DNA of 24,562 nucleotides from a virus, in IMG/VR virus record IMGVR_UViG_3300032282_005448, positions 1 through 24,562 of that record, one strand, 5' to 3'. The translations under genes and the position numbers were made by a program. How positions within the stretch are numbered: the first letter of the stretch is position 1; each line of letters starts with the position of its first letter. The notes beneath the pieces are model-generated. The model was not told the origin of the DNA. It did no database searches and saw only the letters and a list, made by a program, of their open reading frames with translations. Shown here piece after piece: positions 1 to 8,543 of the stretch.

Positions 1-1
1 C

Positions 2-652
2 TTAGCTATAACACAACAAAAAAGAAACAAAAAAACTAGAAAGAAACAACAAGTAGAGTTTTTTGACCACTTTGACTCTGAGGTTGTGGCTAACGACGTT
101 GAAACAGCTGGCCATGAAGCAACCGCCGCGGAAGAGCGTAACGCTTTTCCTTACAGAGCTGTTGTAGAAGTGTTAGGTGATCCTGACTTACGCCCAGATA
201 TGCCTGTATTTTTAGAAGGTGTAGGGCAAGTGTATTCAGGGTATTGGACCATACTCCAAACAGAGCATAAAATTATTGAAGAAGAACGTAACCGTCAACG
301 CTACACAACTATTTTGACTGTTGGTGTAGACTCTTTAGGAACAGCTAATACTTGGAGCGATAACAAAACTATTGTTGCGCCAGATTATGCCCCTAAAAGA
401 ACAATTGTTCCAAACAAAAAGCAAACAGTAGTTGTACCTAAGACGGGATTAAATATGTCGTCAAAGGCGCTTACCCCGCAATCAAAAGGCAGTTTTGGTT
501 CTTTAAACAACAGAGCCAAGCCTGTAACTAATCGGTCTCAAGAAACCCCTAAATGGAAAAGCCAGACTGCTTCTTTAAATAACATAATTACAGAGCCTAA
601 TAAAAGCCCAGTGATTTTAAACAGAATATTAAAACAGGCAGGTGCTAGATGA
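2..652 (+). CDS. Baseplate hub protein, gpD/gp27-like, C-terminal part (5' truncated by window edge)
   Basis: The reading frame is open from base 2 with no stop, so the gene almost certainly begins before the window; the in-frame GTG at 86 is probably internal. The visible 216 residues start with a Lys/Gln-rich stretch and continue into a segment with the motif GDPDLRPDMPVFLEGVG followed by YSGYWTILQTEHKI. This resembles the last beta domain of phage late-control D/VgrG-like hub proteins. The C-terminal ~80 residues are low-complexity, rich in Lys, Asn and Thr. The hub forms the ring on which the spike sits, and the next gene, overlapping by 4 bp (ATGA), is a gp5-like spike protein, which supports the call. 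Family assignment is by motif and neighbourhood only. Confidence 0.7.
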   Translation, partial: LAITQQKRNKKTRKKQQVEFFDHFDSEVVANDVETAGHEATAAEERNAFPYRAVVEVLGDPDLRPDMPVFLEGVGQVYSGYWTILQTEHKIIEEERNRQRYTTILTVGVDSLGTANTWSDNKTIVAPDYAPKRTIVPNKKQTVVVPKTGLNMSSKALTPQSKGSFGSLNNRAKPVTNRSQETPKWKSQTASLNNIITEPNKSPVILNRILKQAGAR

Positions 653-1347
653 GTTTTGATAAACGCTTCTATGGGATTTACAGCGCAGTTATTGCTGACG
701 CCGAAGACCCAGAGGATCTAGGACGCGTTAAGCTTATTATTCCACAAGTGCTTGGAAATAATATTACTGAGTGGTGTTATGGAACCGGCGGAGTTGCGGT
801 GTCTAATGTTAACTCTCCGTATGGAACCTTTATTACCACCGCTACTCAAACCGTTTCTGGGGCCAACACTGCAACTCTTGTTTCTAGCTGGCAAGACGAA
901 GATGTTAACAAAATGTACTCATCAGGTACAAGAATATACGCGGAGGAGACCGGCGACTACCTAATTGTTTGGTCAGCCATGCTTAATAAATCTAATGCGA
1001 GCAACGCTGAAGTAGATATTTGGGTAAGAGTAAACGGGCAAAACTTAGCAAACTCAAACACAAGAGGCCATTTATTCGGAAGTGACGCTGAAACAGTTTT
1101 GACAGATTCTTCAATTGTAGACTTGAAAGCCGGAGAATATTTTGAATTTGTATTCTCTTCTGCTGATGCAAACGTAAAAATACAATACTATGGGACATCT
1201 TCAAGCCCAACACGTCCAGCGGTTCCAGGGGTTATTGCCACAGCAAACTTAATAGGAAAGTGGCGACCTCAACCTGGAACAAAAGCTTGGGCTATGTTTG
1301 AAGCCGGGGACCCTAACTTTCCAGTATGGATGGGAGCGCTATCATGA
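649..1347 (+). CDS. Baseplate spike protein, gp5/gpV-like OB fold with inserted jelly-roll-like domain
   Basis: Residues 1-50 (YGIYSAVIADAEDPEDLGRV, then KLIIPQVLG) match the first strands of the gp5/VgrG-type OB fold. Residues 204-232, with QPGTKAWAMFEAGDPNFPVW, match its last strands. Between them, about residues 57-203 form a separate beta-rich unit (EETGDYLIVWSAML, VDIWVRVNGQNL, DLKAGEYFEFVF) that resembles a C1q/TNF-like jelly roll. The protein would sit at the tip of the tail tube inside the baseplate; the insert could project outward as a binding or trimerisation head (inference). No lysozyme domain or triple-helix repeat is visible. The start overlaps the hub gene by 4 bp. Confidence 0.8.
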   Translation: MSFDKRFYGIYSAVIADAEDPEDLGRVKLIIPQVLGNNITEWCYGTGGVAVSNVNSPYGTFITTATQTVSGANTATLVSSWQDEDVNKMYSSGTRIYAEETGDYLIVWSAMLNKSNASNAEVDIWVRVNGQNLANSNTRGHLFGSDAETVLTDSSIVDLKAGEYFEFVFSSADANVKIQYYGTSSSPTRPAVPGVIATANLIGKWRPQPGTKAWAMFEAGDPNFPVWMGALS

Positions 1348-1751
1348 CAGAAAGAGCAATGTCTCTTCCGTTTTCGTTTGATTCTTCTGGGTCGGTCTCT
1401 TATACAAGCGACGAAAAGAAGATTTGGCAGGACCGGGTAGTTCTAGTTGTGATGACTAGGCTTAACGAGCGCCTAATGAGGCCTACTTTTGGAAGCGAGT
1501 CTTCCAACTCTTTATTTGAAAACGCAAGTTCAGCTAGTGGTCTTTTAAAAGACACAATTGCTACAGCTTTTTCCAATTGGCTAAAGGATCTAGTTCTGAC
1601 GGATGTAGCCGTGTATACCGATGCAGCTGACGGGTACCTAGTAGCGGAGATTTTCTACAGGTATAACCCAATTGAGAATGAACAAAGTGTAAAGATAAAA
1701 ACCGCTATCCTTAGCCGTACAGGCGAAGTAATTCTGGAGGTACAACAATAA
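1344..1751 (+). CDS. Baseplate wedge protein, gp25/GpW-like
   Basis: A 135-residue protein from the ATG at 1344, which overlaps the spike stop codon as ATGA; an upstream in-frame ATG at 1326 lies deeper in the spike gene and is less likely. The sequence follows the gp25-like pattern: an N-terminal segment LPFSFDSSGSVSYTSDEKKI, then VLVVMTRLNERLMRPTFGS (the conserved T/RxGER-like turn), and a C-terminal beta part ending in ILEVQQ. In T4-type and P2-type phages this small protein links baseplate wedges to the sheath. It sits in the usual order before the J/gp6-like gene. Confidence 0.85.
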   Translation: MTERAMSLPFSFDSSGSVSYTSDEKKIWQDRVVLVVMTRLNERLMRPTFGSESSNSLFENASSASGLLKDTIATAFSNWLKDLVLTDVAVYTDAADGYLVAEIFYRYNPIENEQSVKIKTAILSRTGEVILEVQQ

Positions 1752-3466
1752 TGGCCAATAACTACATCCCACAGGTGGATTACACCTCAAGAGATTACGC
1801 CTCTATCCGTGAGGACTTAATTGACCTTATTCCGGAATACGCACCACTTTGGACTAACCGCGATCCAGCAGACTTTGGCATGACCATTCTTGAGACTTTT
1901 TCCTATATGGGCGACATCCTTAATTACTATATTGATAAGTCCGCTAACGAAGCTTTTATTTCTACAGCTAGCCAGCGAGATAACGTGCTTCAACTTGCAA
2001 AACTTCTGGGTTACAAACCAACGGAAAGTACAGCGTCCACTGTTACTGTAACTTTTACTAATACAACCGGGTCATCAATTACTGTCCCAGCTTTAACTCA
2101 AGTTGCAACCTCTACAATTTCCAACGCTTCTAATAACCAAATTGTTTTTGAAACCAACACCGCTGTCACTGTTCCGTCTGGAAGCACCAGCACTACTGTT
2201 TTGGCAACTCAAGGAACAACAATTACCTCAGAAGATATTGGTCAATCTGACGGAACTGTGAACCAAACATTTCAACTCTCTGGCTCACCTGTAATTACCG
2301 GAAGTATTTCTTTACTTGTAGGGTCTATTAATTACACTGAAGTTCCTTATCTAATTGACTACAACAGTTACGATCCTGTTTTTTCAACGTACACCAACGC
2401 AGCCGGTACTACTTTTGTAGTATTTGGAGACAACATTAGTGGGCGCGTACCGCCTAACAACGCCCAAATCTATGCAACATACAGAGTTGGCGGAGGAGCT
2501 GAAGGTAACGTTGCAGCTAACACTATCAAATACATTATTACAAATGCTGTTTCTGGTTTATCTGTTTTGAACAAATATGTGTCAGGATCAAACGACGGTT
2601 CTGCTTTAGGAGGCGCTGACCCGGAGTCAACAGACTCTATTCGTATTAACGCCCCTTTAAGCGTTCGTTCCCTAAACAGGGCGGTGTCATTATCAGATTA
2701 CTCTGCGTTAGTTGTGCAAGTAAGCGGTGTCGCTAAAGCAATTGCTATTGCAGACATCTATACAAGTGTTACGGTTTTCTTTGCCCCTTACGGAGATAAA
2801 GGTGTTCAAACTGACGGAGTAACCCCTTCTACAGTTTTTAATTCTCTTAAAACAACAGTTCAAGATTATCTTGTAGATAAAATCCCCGCTAACACAACCG
2901 TTACTTTCCAACCACCAAGTTATGTACCGGTATTAATTGACGCGTCTATTACGTGTTTACCACAGTATAAGCAAAGTTTAATAGAAGCAGATGTCAACTC
3001 AATTATTACAGAGCTATTAGCTTTTGATAACGTAGCATTTGCTGACCGAATTACACTACAAGATGTACTTGGTGCAATTGCCTCAGTGCCTGGCGTGGCT
3101 TATTCTCAAATTACAAAACTTGTTCGTCAAGACCAAGACATTACAAAAACTATTACAAACAAAGTTTTAACGTCAAACGTAGCAACTATTACTGTCGGGT
3201 CTAGCCACGGGTTTACTGTTGGACAAACCATTAGAGTGGCTGACGTAGATAGCACGTTTAACGGCACTTATGTTGTTACCGCAACAGCTTCAACAACAAT
3301 TTCATATGTTTGCATTGCTACAAACGTTGTGTCAACAGCTGTTACGGGAACCGCAAACGCCACTGCTTTAACTGTTGGAGATATTGTTTGCCAAACAGAT
3401 GAAATCCCAGAAACAGATTACACAACTGATGTAAAGCTTACATTAACCGGGGGTATCCTTAGCTAA
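1751..3466 (+). CDS. Baseplate wedge protein, baseplate J/gp6-like
   Basis: 571 residues. The N-terminus (YTSRDYASIREDLIDLIPEY, DPADFGMTILETFSYMGD, and ASQRDNVLQLAKLLGYKP) is typical of baseplate J/gp6-like wedge proteins. The middle contains the J-type ADPESTDSIRINAPLSVRSL followed by an SLSDY motif. Around residues 470-538 there is an extra beta module (LTSNVATITVGSSHGFTVGQ ... FNGTYVV) that is also found twice in the next protein. The protein forms the outer wedge of the baseplate and transmits the contraction signal. Overlap with the upstream gene is one base (TAATG), so translation is probably coupled. Confidence 0.88.
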   Translation: MANNYIPQVDYTSRDYASIREDLIDLIPEYAPLWTNRDPADFGMTILETFSYMGDILNYYIDKSANEAFISTASQRDNVLQLAKLLGYKPTESTASTVTVTFTNTTGSSITVPALTQVATSTISNASNNQIVFETNTAVTVPSGSTSTTVLATQGTTITSEDIGQSDGTVNQTFQLSGSPVITGSISLLVGSINYTEVPYLIDYNSYDPVFSTYTNAAGTTFVVFGDNISGRVPPNNAQIYATYRVGGGAEGNVAANTIKYIITNAVSGLSVLNKYVSGSNDGSALGGADPESTDSIRINAPLSVRSLNRAVSLSDYSALVVQVSGVAKAIAIADIYTSVTVFFAPYGDKGVQTDGVTPSTVFNSLKTTVQDYLVDKIPANTTVTFQPPSYVPVLIDASITCLPQYKQSLIEADVNSIITELLAFDNVAFADRITLQDVLGAIASVPGVAYSQITKLVRQDQDITKTITNKVLTSNVATITVGSSHGFTVGQTIRVADVDSTFNGTYVVTATASTTISYVCIATNVVSTAVTGTANATALTVGDIVCQTDEIPETDYTTDVKLTLTGGILS

Positions 3467-6042
3467 TGTCACGTTACGGTATTGATTACTACGGGTTAAG
3501 TTATTACGGCTCTTCTGCGGCAGTAAACTACTTAGCCGGCTCTTTCACCGCGCAATCTCGTGGATACGGATCTATCCGAGTAAAGTGGACAAGTCCAAGT
3601 GGTAAATGGTCAACCATACGTTTAGTTCGTAATTCTTATGGCTACCCTGTAAATGCGTACGATGGTGACATTCTTGTTAATGTTGAAAGAGAAAACGACC
3701 CAACGCTCTATAACGACACAACAAATTTAGCAAAAGGCGCTTTTTATTACTATTCCCTTTTTGTAGATGACACGATTACATATAATTGGATCCGTTCTGG
3801 AAACATTACAGGCGTGTCTGTTAAAGACTATAACTATGGTAATAAGCTGTATGAATACTTACCTGAAATCTACAAAATTAAACAACCTTACATTGCAACC
3901 GCAGACTGGGACAACGAAAATTTATCAAATTTTATGCATCTATTTGGGTTTCAACTTGATTACGCTCAAACGGTAACAAGTCTTTTAGTAGAACGTTACA
4001 ATTTGGAAAAAGTTGGTGGAACGCTGTTGCCGTCACTTCTTCAACAGTTTGGTCTTACATATGAACCTGAAATTGGGTACCAACAATCTAGAATTCTTGT
4101 GCGTGACGCGGTACAGATTGGTAAAAAAAAGGGAAGCTCTCAAGGTCTTCGTGAGTTTATGAAAGCTTTCACCGGGTATGCAATCCCAGAACCAATTTCT
4201 GGTACCCCAAACCCAAGCATTAGCGGTATTACAATGGGTCACAACTTAATGTTGGATTACAACGATTCATCATTTGAAGAGTCATTGGGACATTGGTCTT
4301 CCTCTGACGCAACAGCCACAGCTGCCGCTTTACAAGTTAAAAATATTACACGTGTGTCTTTAACTACTAACGTAGTGCAATTAACTATTGGATCTCACAC
4401 ATACCAAGTTGGAAATAAAATTAATACAGCGGGGTTTGCTCAACCCTTGTTTAATACGGTTGGCACCCCTAAGACTATTACAGCAATTACTTCAACATCT
4501 GTTTCTTTTGCGTTAACCGCAAGCGATATTGCTGAACTAGATTCCTACAATAAAGGAACAGCTTCTTATCCTAAACTAACGCCTTACCCAACACCATGGG
4601 CTGAGTCATCAGCTCTTGTTCTTTATCCAAACAAGCAAAATGGGATTTTGTCTGTAAAAAATGCAACTGGGTCAGCCGCAACAATTAAAATTGAATGCGG
4701 TTTAAATAGCCCTGTTCTTAAAGGTGTCCCGGTAACGGCTGGTAGCAGCTATGTATTTAGCGTGTACTCCGCAGCTGGTACGACGCTTCGCGGTATCGTT
4801 TTAAAAATACGTTGGTATGAACGCCTAGGTACATTTATTTCAGAAACAACAGGAAGTTCTGTAAACAACGCAGTAGGATCTTTTGCAGCACGACCAACAG
4901 TAACTGGAACCGCTCCTTCCGGCGCTTATTACGCAGTTCCTGTTATTACTATTGTTTCAGCTGCTGCATCAGCATCAAATGAGTACCATTATTTTGATTG
5001 TGCTCAATTTGAACAAGCATCCTCTGTTACATCTTTTGATGAAGCACGTCAGATCCACATGACACTTAAAGCAACAAGAATTAATGAGTTAAAAAACCCA
5101 CATTTTGCTTTAATCAGTGGAACTATATCTGCTCCTGTAGTAACACCTTGGTCAGTATCTGGAAGCTCTACCACAAAAGCAATTGACTTAAACTCCGCTG
5201 AACCTGGTGCGGAAATATGGTCACTTGCTTTTAAAAGCCTTACTTCAAATGTAGCTAGATTAGAGACTACTTACACCCACAATTACCGTGTGGGAGATAT
5301 TGTTTATATTTATGGTGTTGGAGCGCCGTTTGACGGCCTCCGCACTATTACGGCTGTGGGAATCGACACAGCAAATGATTTTAAATCTTATTTTCAATTT
5401 GCTTTAACTAATGCAAACATAACAAGAACCGCTGCGACAGGTACTTCTTGGGTCTCTGGAAACGCTCTTAAACTAACAGCGACTGCTGGTGGAACGGTAA
5501 ACGTTAAATCATGGGATGGCTCAACAACCTCACAGCTTATGCCTATACATTATCCAAGCACTAACTACACTTTTAGCTTACAGCTACAAAAATATGAATA
5601 TGTTTCAGGAGATGAACTAGTTACTCCTTACATATCTTGGTATGACAACACCAACACCTTAATAAGCACGGTCACAGGGGAAACAAAAAACGTTACTTCT
5701 TTTGAAACAAGTTGGGATACCGCTTACGTTACAGGTGTTGCGCCATCAAACGCTTACTCGGCAGTAGTTGGTATTAACTGGGTGGCTGTAAACACTCACA
5801 TCTTGTGGCTTGACTCTGCTCTGTTTGAACACAGTTCCGCCGTTTCAACTTTCTTTGATGGAAGCACTGGACCAGCAACATCTAACGATCTTTTTTGGGA
5901 GGGCGGAGCAACTAATGCGGCCCGTAGCCATCTCTATAAAAACCGTTTTGCTATTCAAACGCGGCTTAGCGACTATGCACTTAAAAACCAATTAAATGCA
6001 GGAAGCACAGTAGCAATTTACTTAGCACAACCTAAAACGTAG
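3466..6042 (+). CDS. Large tail protein: gpI-like domain plus tandem carbohydrate-binding-like domains
   Basis: 858 residues. About 20-120 resembles an Fn3-type fold (IRVKWTSPSGKWSTIRLVRN). About 125-240 is a P2 gpI-like tail domain (YLPEIYKIKQPY, LLPSLLQQFGLTYEPEIGYQ, KKGSSQGLREFMKAFTGY). Two units follow, about 258-530 and 535-800, each starting like a CBM4/9-type jelly roll (NLMLDYNDSSFEESLGHW in the first, NELKNPHFALISG in the second) and each ending DxAxFE. Each unit holds a short nested beta module. The C-terminus (FFDGSTGP, FWEGG) is common in tail adhesins. It probably joins baseplate to fibres and may bind cell-surface sugars (inference). Confidence 0.78.
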   Translation: MSRYGIDYYGLSYYGSSAAVNYLAGSFTAQSRGYGSIRVKWTSPSGKWSTIRLVRNSYGYPVNAYDGDILVNVERENDPTLYNDTTNLAKGAFYYYSLFVDDTITYNWIRSGNITGVSVKDYNYGNKLYEYLPEIYKIKQPYIATADWDNENLSNFMHLFGFQLDYAQTVTSLLVERYNLEKVGGTLLPSLLQQFGLTYEPEIGYQQSRILVRDAVQIGKKKGSSQGLREFMKAFTGYAIPEPISGTPNPSISGITMGHNLMLDYNDSSFEESLGHWSSSDATATAAALQVKNITRVSLTTNVVQLTIGSHTYQVGNKINTAGFAQPLFNTVGTPKTITAITSTSVSFALTASDIAELDSYNKGTASYPKLTPYPTPWAESSALVLYPNKQNGILSVKNATGSAATIKIECGLNSPVLKGVPVTAGSSYVFSVYSAAGTTLRGIVLKIRWYERLGTFISETTGSSVNNAVGSFAARPTVTGTAPSGAYYAVPVITIVSAAASASNEYHYFDCAQFEQASSVTSFDEARQIHMTLKATRINELKNPHFALISGTISAPVVTPWSVSGSSTTKAIDLNSAEPGAEIWSLAFKSLTSNVARLETTYTHNYRVGDIVYIYGVGAPFDGLRTITAVGIDTANDFKSYFQFALTNANITRTAATGTSWVSGNALKLTATAGGTVNVKSWDGSTTSQLMPIHYPSTNYTFSLQLQKYEYVSGDELVTPYISWYDNTNTLISTVTGETKNVTSFETSWDTAYVTGVAPSNAYSAVVGINWVAVNTHILWLDSALFEHSSAVSTFFDGSTGPATSNDLFWEGGATNAARSHLYKNRFAIQTRLSDYALKNQLNAGSTVAIYLAQPKT

Positions 6043-6048
6043 TACTAT
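6043..6048 (+). promoter_or_regulatory. Candidate -10 element of a leaderless promoter (TACTAT)
   Basis: TACTAT lies exactly 6 nt before the ATG at 6055, in the 12-nt gap after the tail gene. There is no Shine-Dalgarno in the gap. The spacing would place the transcript start at or very near the A of the ATG. No convincing -35 is visible. Four other starts in the window share this geometry. Confidence 0.5.
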
Positions 6049-6054
6049 CAGTTT

Positions 6055-6336
6055 ATGACTGAAATACTACTTGTTGGAATGTTTACGGCTTTCTTTTTAG
6101 CTGTACTAAAGCCTTTTATTAACCTTCTATCTATTTTAGGTGGGGGTTTAGTAATTAACGCCTCTTTTGCTTTAGTAATCGCGGCTATACCTGTTTACAT
6201 ATTGACCCCAAAAAACATACCTTCGCTGGTTGTTTGGGTATTTGCTGGAGCGTTTTTTGGTTCGTTCTTATTGGCAATAGCTGAGCGCGTAGCAACACAC
6301 CGACCTGCTGTTATAAACCCGACTAGACCTGAATAG
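6055..6336 (+). CDS. Small membrane protein with three predicted helices; possible holin
   Basis: 93 residues with three hydrophobic stretches, about 4-28, 32-50 and 56-78, and a short polar C-terminal tail with Arg, His and Pro. Size and topology fit a class I-type holin, and the place after the tail genes is common for lysis genes. However, no endolysin is visible next to it and no family motif was recognised. It may equally be another phage inner-membrane protein. The start has no ribosome-binding site; the TACTAT element 6 nt upstream suggests leaderless expression, which would separate it from the tail operon. Confidence 0.5.
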   Translation: MTEILLVGMFTAFFLAVLKPFINLLSILGGGLVINASFALVIAAIPVYILTPKNIPSLVVWVFAGAFFGSFLLAIAERVATHRPAVINPTRPE

Positions 6337-6376
6337 AAAATCGTGTATGGTAGGCCTCCCCTAACAAGGAGAGCTA

Positions 6377-6982
6377 ATGGAAAAATATTATGTAGTAGTT
6401 GCCGGTAACGGTACGACTAGTCGAGCTAACCTAGAAGCGCTTATGGAAGATCATTTCTATGCAAAAGGCGCTGACTGTGTTGTGCATATTGTTGAAGAAG
6501 GAAAGATAAGTCAAGCAAAAATCTTTTCAGCACAGTTTGCTAAAGATAAAAACAAGCCCGTCTTTCAAAATCCGCTTTCAGATGCTTTGGGTAAAACAGA
6601 CCCAAAGAACACATCGTGTTTTATTTTGTGGTCTGACGAAGACCCTGAATGCCAGAACGCTCTTGCCATGGCAACTGATATGGGGATCCCTTGCTTTGAC
6701 TTAACAGAGGGACTTTTACCTATCAAAGCCTCTAATGGTGTCAAGGCTGTAGTAGTACCTGTAATCCCATCCGCGGAAGAGACAACCCCTAAAATTGTAG
6801 AAGTACCTTACGTAGAACCTGAGGAAGAGGAAATTGAAGATGAGGATGAAGAAGACGAAGATAGCGAATACGACGAAGACGAGGCTGGAAACTTATATTT
6901 CGGTATCGAAGCTATCGCTAAAATCTTTGCTAAGGCTATTGTCGAAGAAATAGAAAAGGCCAAGAAGGGCCTTCAGGAGTGA
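6377..6982 (+). CDS. Unknown protein with strongly acidic segment
   Basis: 201 residues, no family recognised. The first ~125 residues alternate short beta strands and helices (KYYVVVAGNGTTSRANLEAL, CFILWSDEDPECQNALAMAT, MGIPCFDLTEGLL) in a way that suggests a small Rossmann-like fold, but no clear nucleotide-binding motif is certain. Residues 148-169 are almost all Asp/Glu. The last ~25 residues form a predicted amphipathic helix (IAKIFAKAIVEEIEKAKKG). It has a strong Shine-Dalgarno, AAGGAGAG at 6366-6373, and opens the run of replication genes. The acidic stretch could mimic DNA or bind a basic partner (speculation). Confidence 0.7.
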   Translation: MEKYYVVVAGNGTTSRANLEALMEDHFYAKGADCVVHIVEEGKISQAKIFSAQFAKDKNKPVFQNPLSDALGKTDPKNTSCFILWSDEDPECQNALAMATDMGIPCFDLTEGLLPIKASNGVKAVVVPVIPSAEETTPKIVEVPYVEPEEEEIEDEDEEDEDSEYDEDEAGNLYFGIEAIAKIFAKAIVEEIEKAKKGLQE

Positions 6983-7854
6983 TTACAGCCCGTGCCTTAG
7001 GTGTTCTCATGGAGATTGCCTCTAAAGAGCTCTACGGGGGCGCCAAAGCCCTATCAGAGGTATTCGTGGAGGGTAGAGATGCCTGCCAAAAATCCCTTAA
7101 TGAGCTAAAGGCCGCTGGGCTGACCCGTACGACAAAACAGAAGTATTCCGATGGTGCTTATAGAAGCATTATTGAGATCACACCCGCTGGGTGGGATTTA
7201 CTGGAAACCCGTATTTCAGAAGTACTGAAAACCCGTACTCTCTGTATACAGACAGAGTCATATAGCAGATTAAGCACTAATAGCTTATATGCTGATAAGC
7301 AAGAAAGAGTTCCCGACGTGGTCGGGGAAGAGACATTTATCAAAGTAGATTTAAAAACGGGAGGCGAAATGACATTTCTAGGGCAGATGGACAGTGACCC
7401 AGAAGAAGTACAGGAAAAACTTCAAAAAGACCGCGCTCGCCGAACCGCGGAATACCAAGAAGCCAAACTTAAAAAGCATGAAGACTCAGTTAACTCTTTA
7501 CAATTACAGTCTCCCGTTCTTTGGTCTGCCGATAAATCCTCTACAGAGTTTGTTCGACGACTTGAGGACATGTGGCACGTCAAACCTTGGACTGTGGCTA
7601 AGAGCCGTTTTAAGATAGCTTTTGCAAATGCTCGCAAAGCTCACGGAACAGACGGCGAACTTGAGTTATTGATGATGGATCGTTACTTCAGTCAGTTAGC
7701 TCATGAGACTCATATTAATGATCCAGAGCATATTTGGAAAAGATTTGTTTCCCAGTTTGGCTCTCTTGCAATTGATTGCAGAAGGGCTAGTGTTACCGAT
7801 GAAGATCTTGAAACTGCCAAGGTCTCCGCGGAGAAGTCTTGGGAAGGTATTTAA
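6979..7854 (+). CDS. Winged-helix DNA-binding protein, possible replication initiator
   Basis: 291 residues from a GTG overlapping the previous stop (GTGA), with AGGAG just upstream. Residues about 1-85 look like a winged helix (ALGVLMEIASKELYGGAKAL, SLNELKAAGLTRTTKQKY, and SIIEITPAGWDLLETR), as in PadR/MarR-type folds and in phage replication proteins. The C-terminal ~110 residues (FVRRLEDMWHVKPWTVAKSR) are helical and unassigned. A DNA-binding protein directly before a DnaC-like loader and DnaB-like helicase recalls the initiator-loader-helicase order of lambda O/P or DnaD systems. The initiator role rests on that order, not on a recognised family. Confidence 0.65.
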   Translation: MITARALGVLMEIASKELYGGAKALSEVFVEGRDACQKSLNELKAAGLTRTTKQKYSDGAYRSIIEITPAGWDLLETRISEVLKTRTLCIQTESYSRLSTNSLYADKQERVPDVVGEETFIKVDLKTGGEMTFLGQMDSDPEEVQEKLQKDRARRTAEYQEAKLKKHEDSVNSLQLQSPVLWSADKSSTEFVRRLEDMWHVKPWTVAKSRFKIAFANARKAHGTDGELELLMMDRYFSQLAHETHINDPEHIWKRFVSQFGSLAIDCRRASVTDEDLETAKVSAEKSWEGI

Positions 7855-8543
7855 TGTTTAATCCAAAAGAGTTAAAAGTTCGACGTCGTTCTTGGTTACA
7901 GATTGCTTCTGTTCCTGATGCGAGGGTTGGTTGGACCCTTGACGATTGCACGGATACCGAACCTTCAGATATTGACAAGATCCGCCGTTGGATTAAATCA
8001 GTAGAGGACGGAAAGATTATCCGTGCTGTTGGTTCAAAGGCTTGTGGCCGCGGTCTTCTCCTCTGCGGTCAACCAGGGCGTGGAAAGACCACACTAGCTT
8101 TAGCCGTCATTCAAGAAATGATTACTAAGTTCCCGCTAGAAGCTTTCTCACCATCTGAGAATAAGGTTTTAATCCGCCCTTGTTATTTTGCTACCTTCAA
8201 CGACATCATTGACCTTAAAGGTGAACTGATGGATGACTTCACTCCAGAGGCGGAAAACCTCTATAACGGGATGCTAGGGGAGTGTAAGGACGATGCTTAC
8301 AACATCCGGGTACTCATTATTGACGACCTAGGCAAAGAACACGCTAGTCTGTCCGGGTGGCAAAAGAACTTACTTCATCACGTGTTGAGAACCCGCTTTA
8401 ACAATGGATTGCCTACTATTGTCACAACAAATATCGAACTCAAGAATTGGGCGGGACTTTACGGTGATGCAACTGAAAGCTTTGCAAACGAAGCTTTTTC
8501 TTATCTACCCATTACTGCTGCCAAAGGAGACTTGCGTCGATGA
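7854..8543 (+). CDS. DnaC-like AAA+ ATPase, replicative helicase loader
   Basis: 229 residues from the ATG at 7854, which overlaps the previous stop by one base and has GGGAAGG 7-13 nt upstream; an in-frame TTG at 7839 is less likely. Walker A is GQPGRGKTT (residues 72-80) and Walker B is VLIIDDLGKEH. A later TIVTTNIEL resembles the sensor I segment of DnaC/IstB ATPases. Loaders of this family place the hexameric helicase on DNA, and a DnaB-like helicase is encoded three genes downstream. IstB-type transposition helpers share the fold, but no transposase is nearby. Confidence 0.85.
   Translation: MFNPKELKVRRRSWLQIASVPDARVGWTLDDCTDTEPSDIDKIRRWIKSVEDGKIIRAVGSKACGRGLLLCGQPGRGKTTLALAVIQEMITKFPLEAFSPSENKVLIRPCYFATFNDIIDLKGELMDDFTPEAENLYNGMLGECKDDAYNIRVLIIDDLGKEHASLSGWQKNLLHHVLRTRFNNGLPTIVTTNIELKNWAGLYGDATESFANEAFSYLPITAAKGDLRR

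Noticed and set aside
86-652. GTG at 86 as the true start of the first gene
   Set aside because: The frame is open without a stop back to base 2, there is no good ribosome-binding site before the GTG, and hub proteins are longer than 188 residues; the gene is taken as truncated by the window edge.
6354-6371. Possible hairpin CTCC/GGAG masking the ribosome-binding site of the 6377 gene
   Set aside because: Only four base pairs with an 8-nt loop; too weak to claim a riboregulator.
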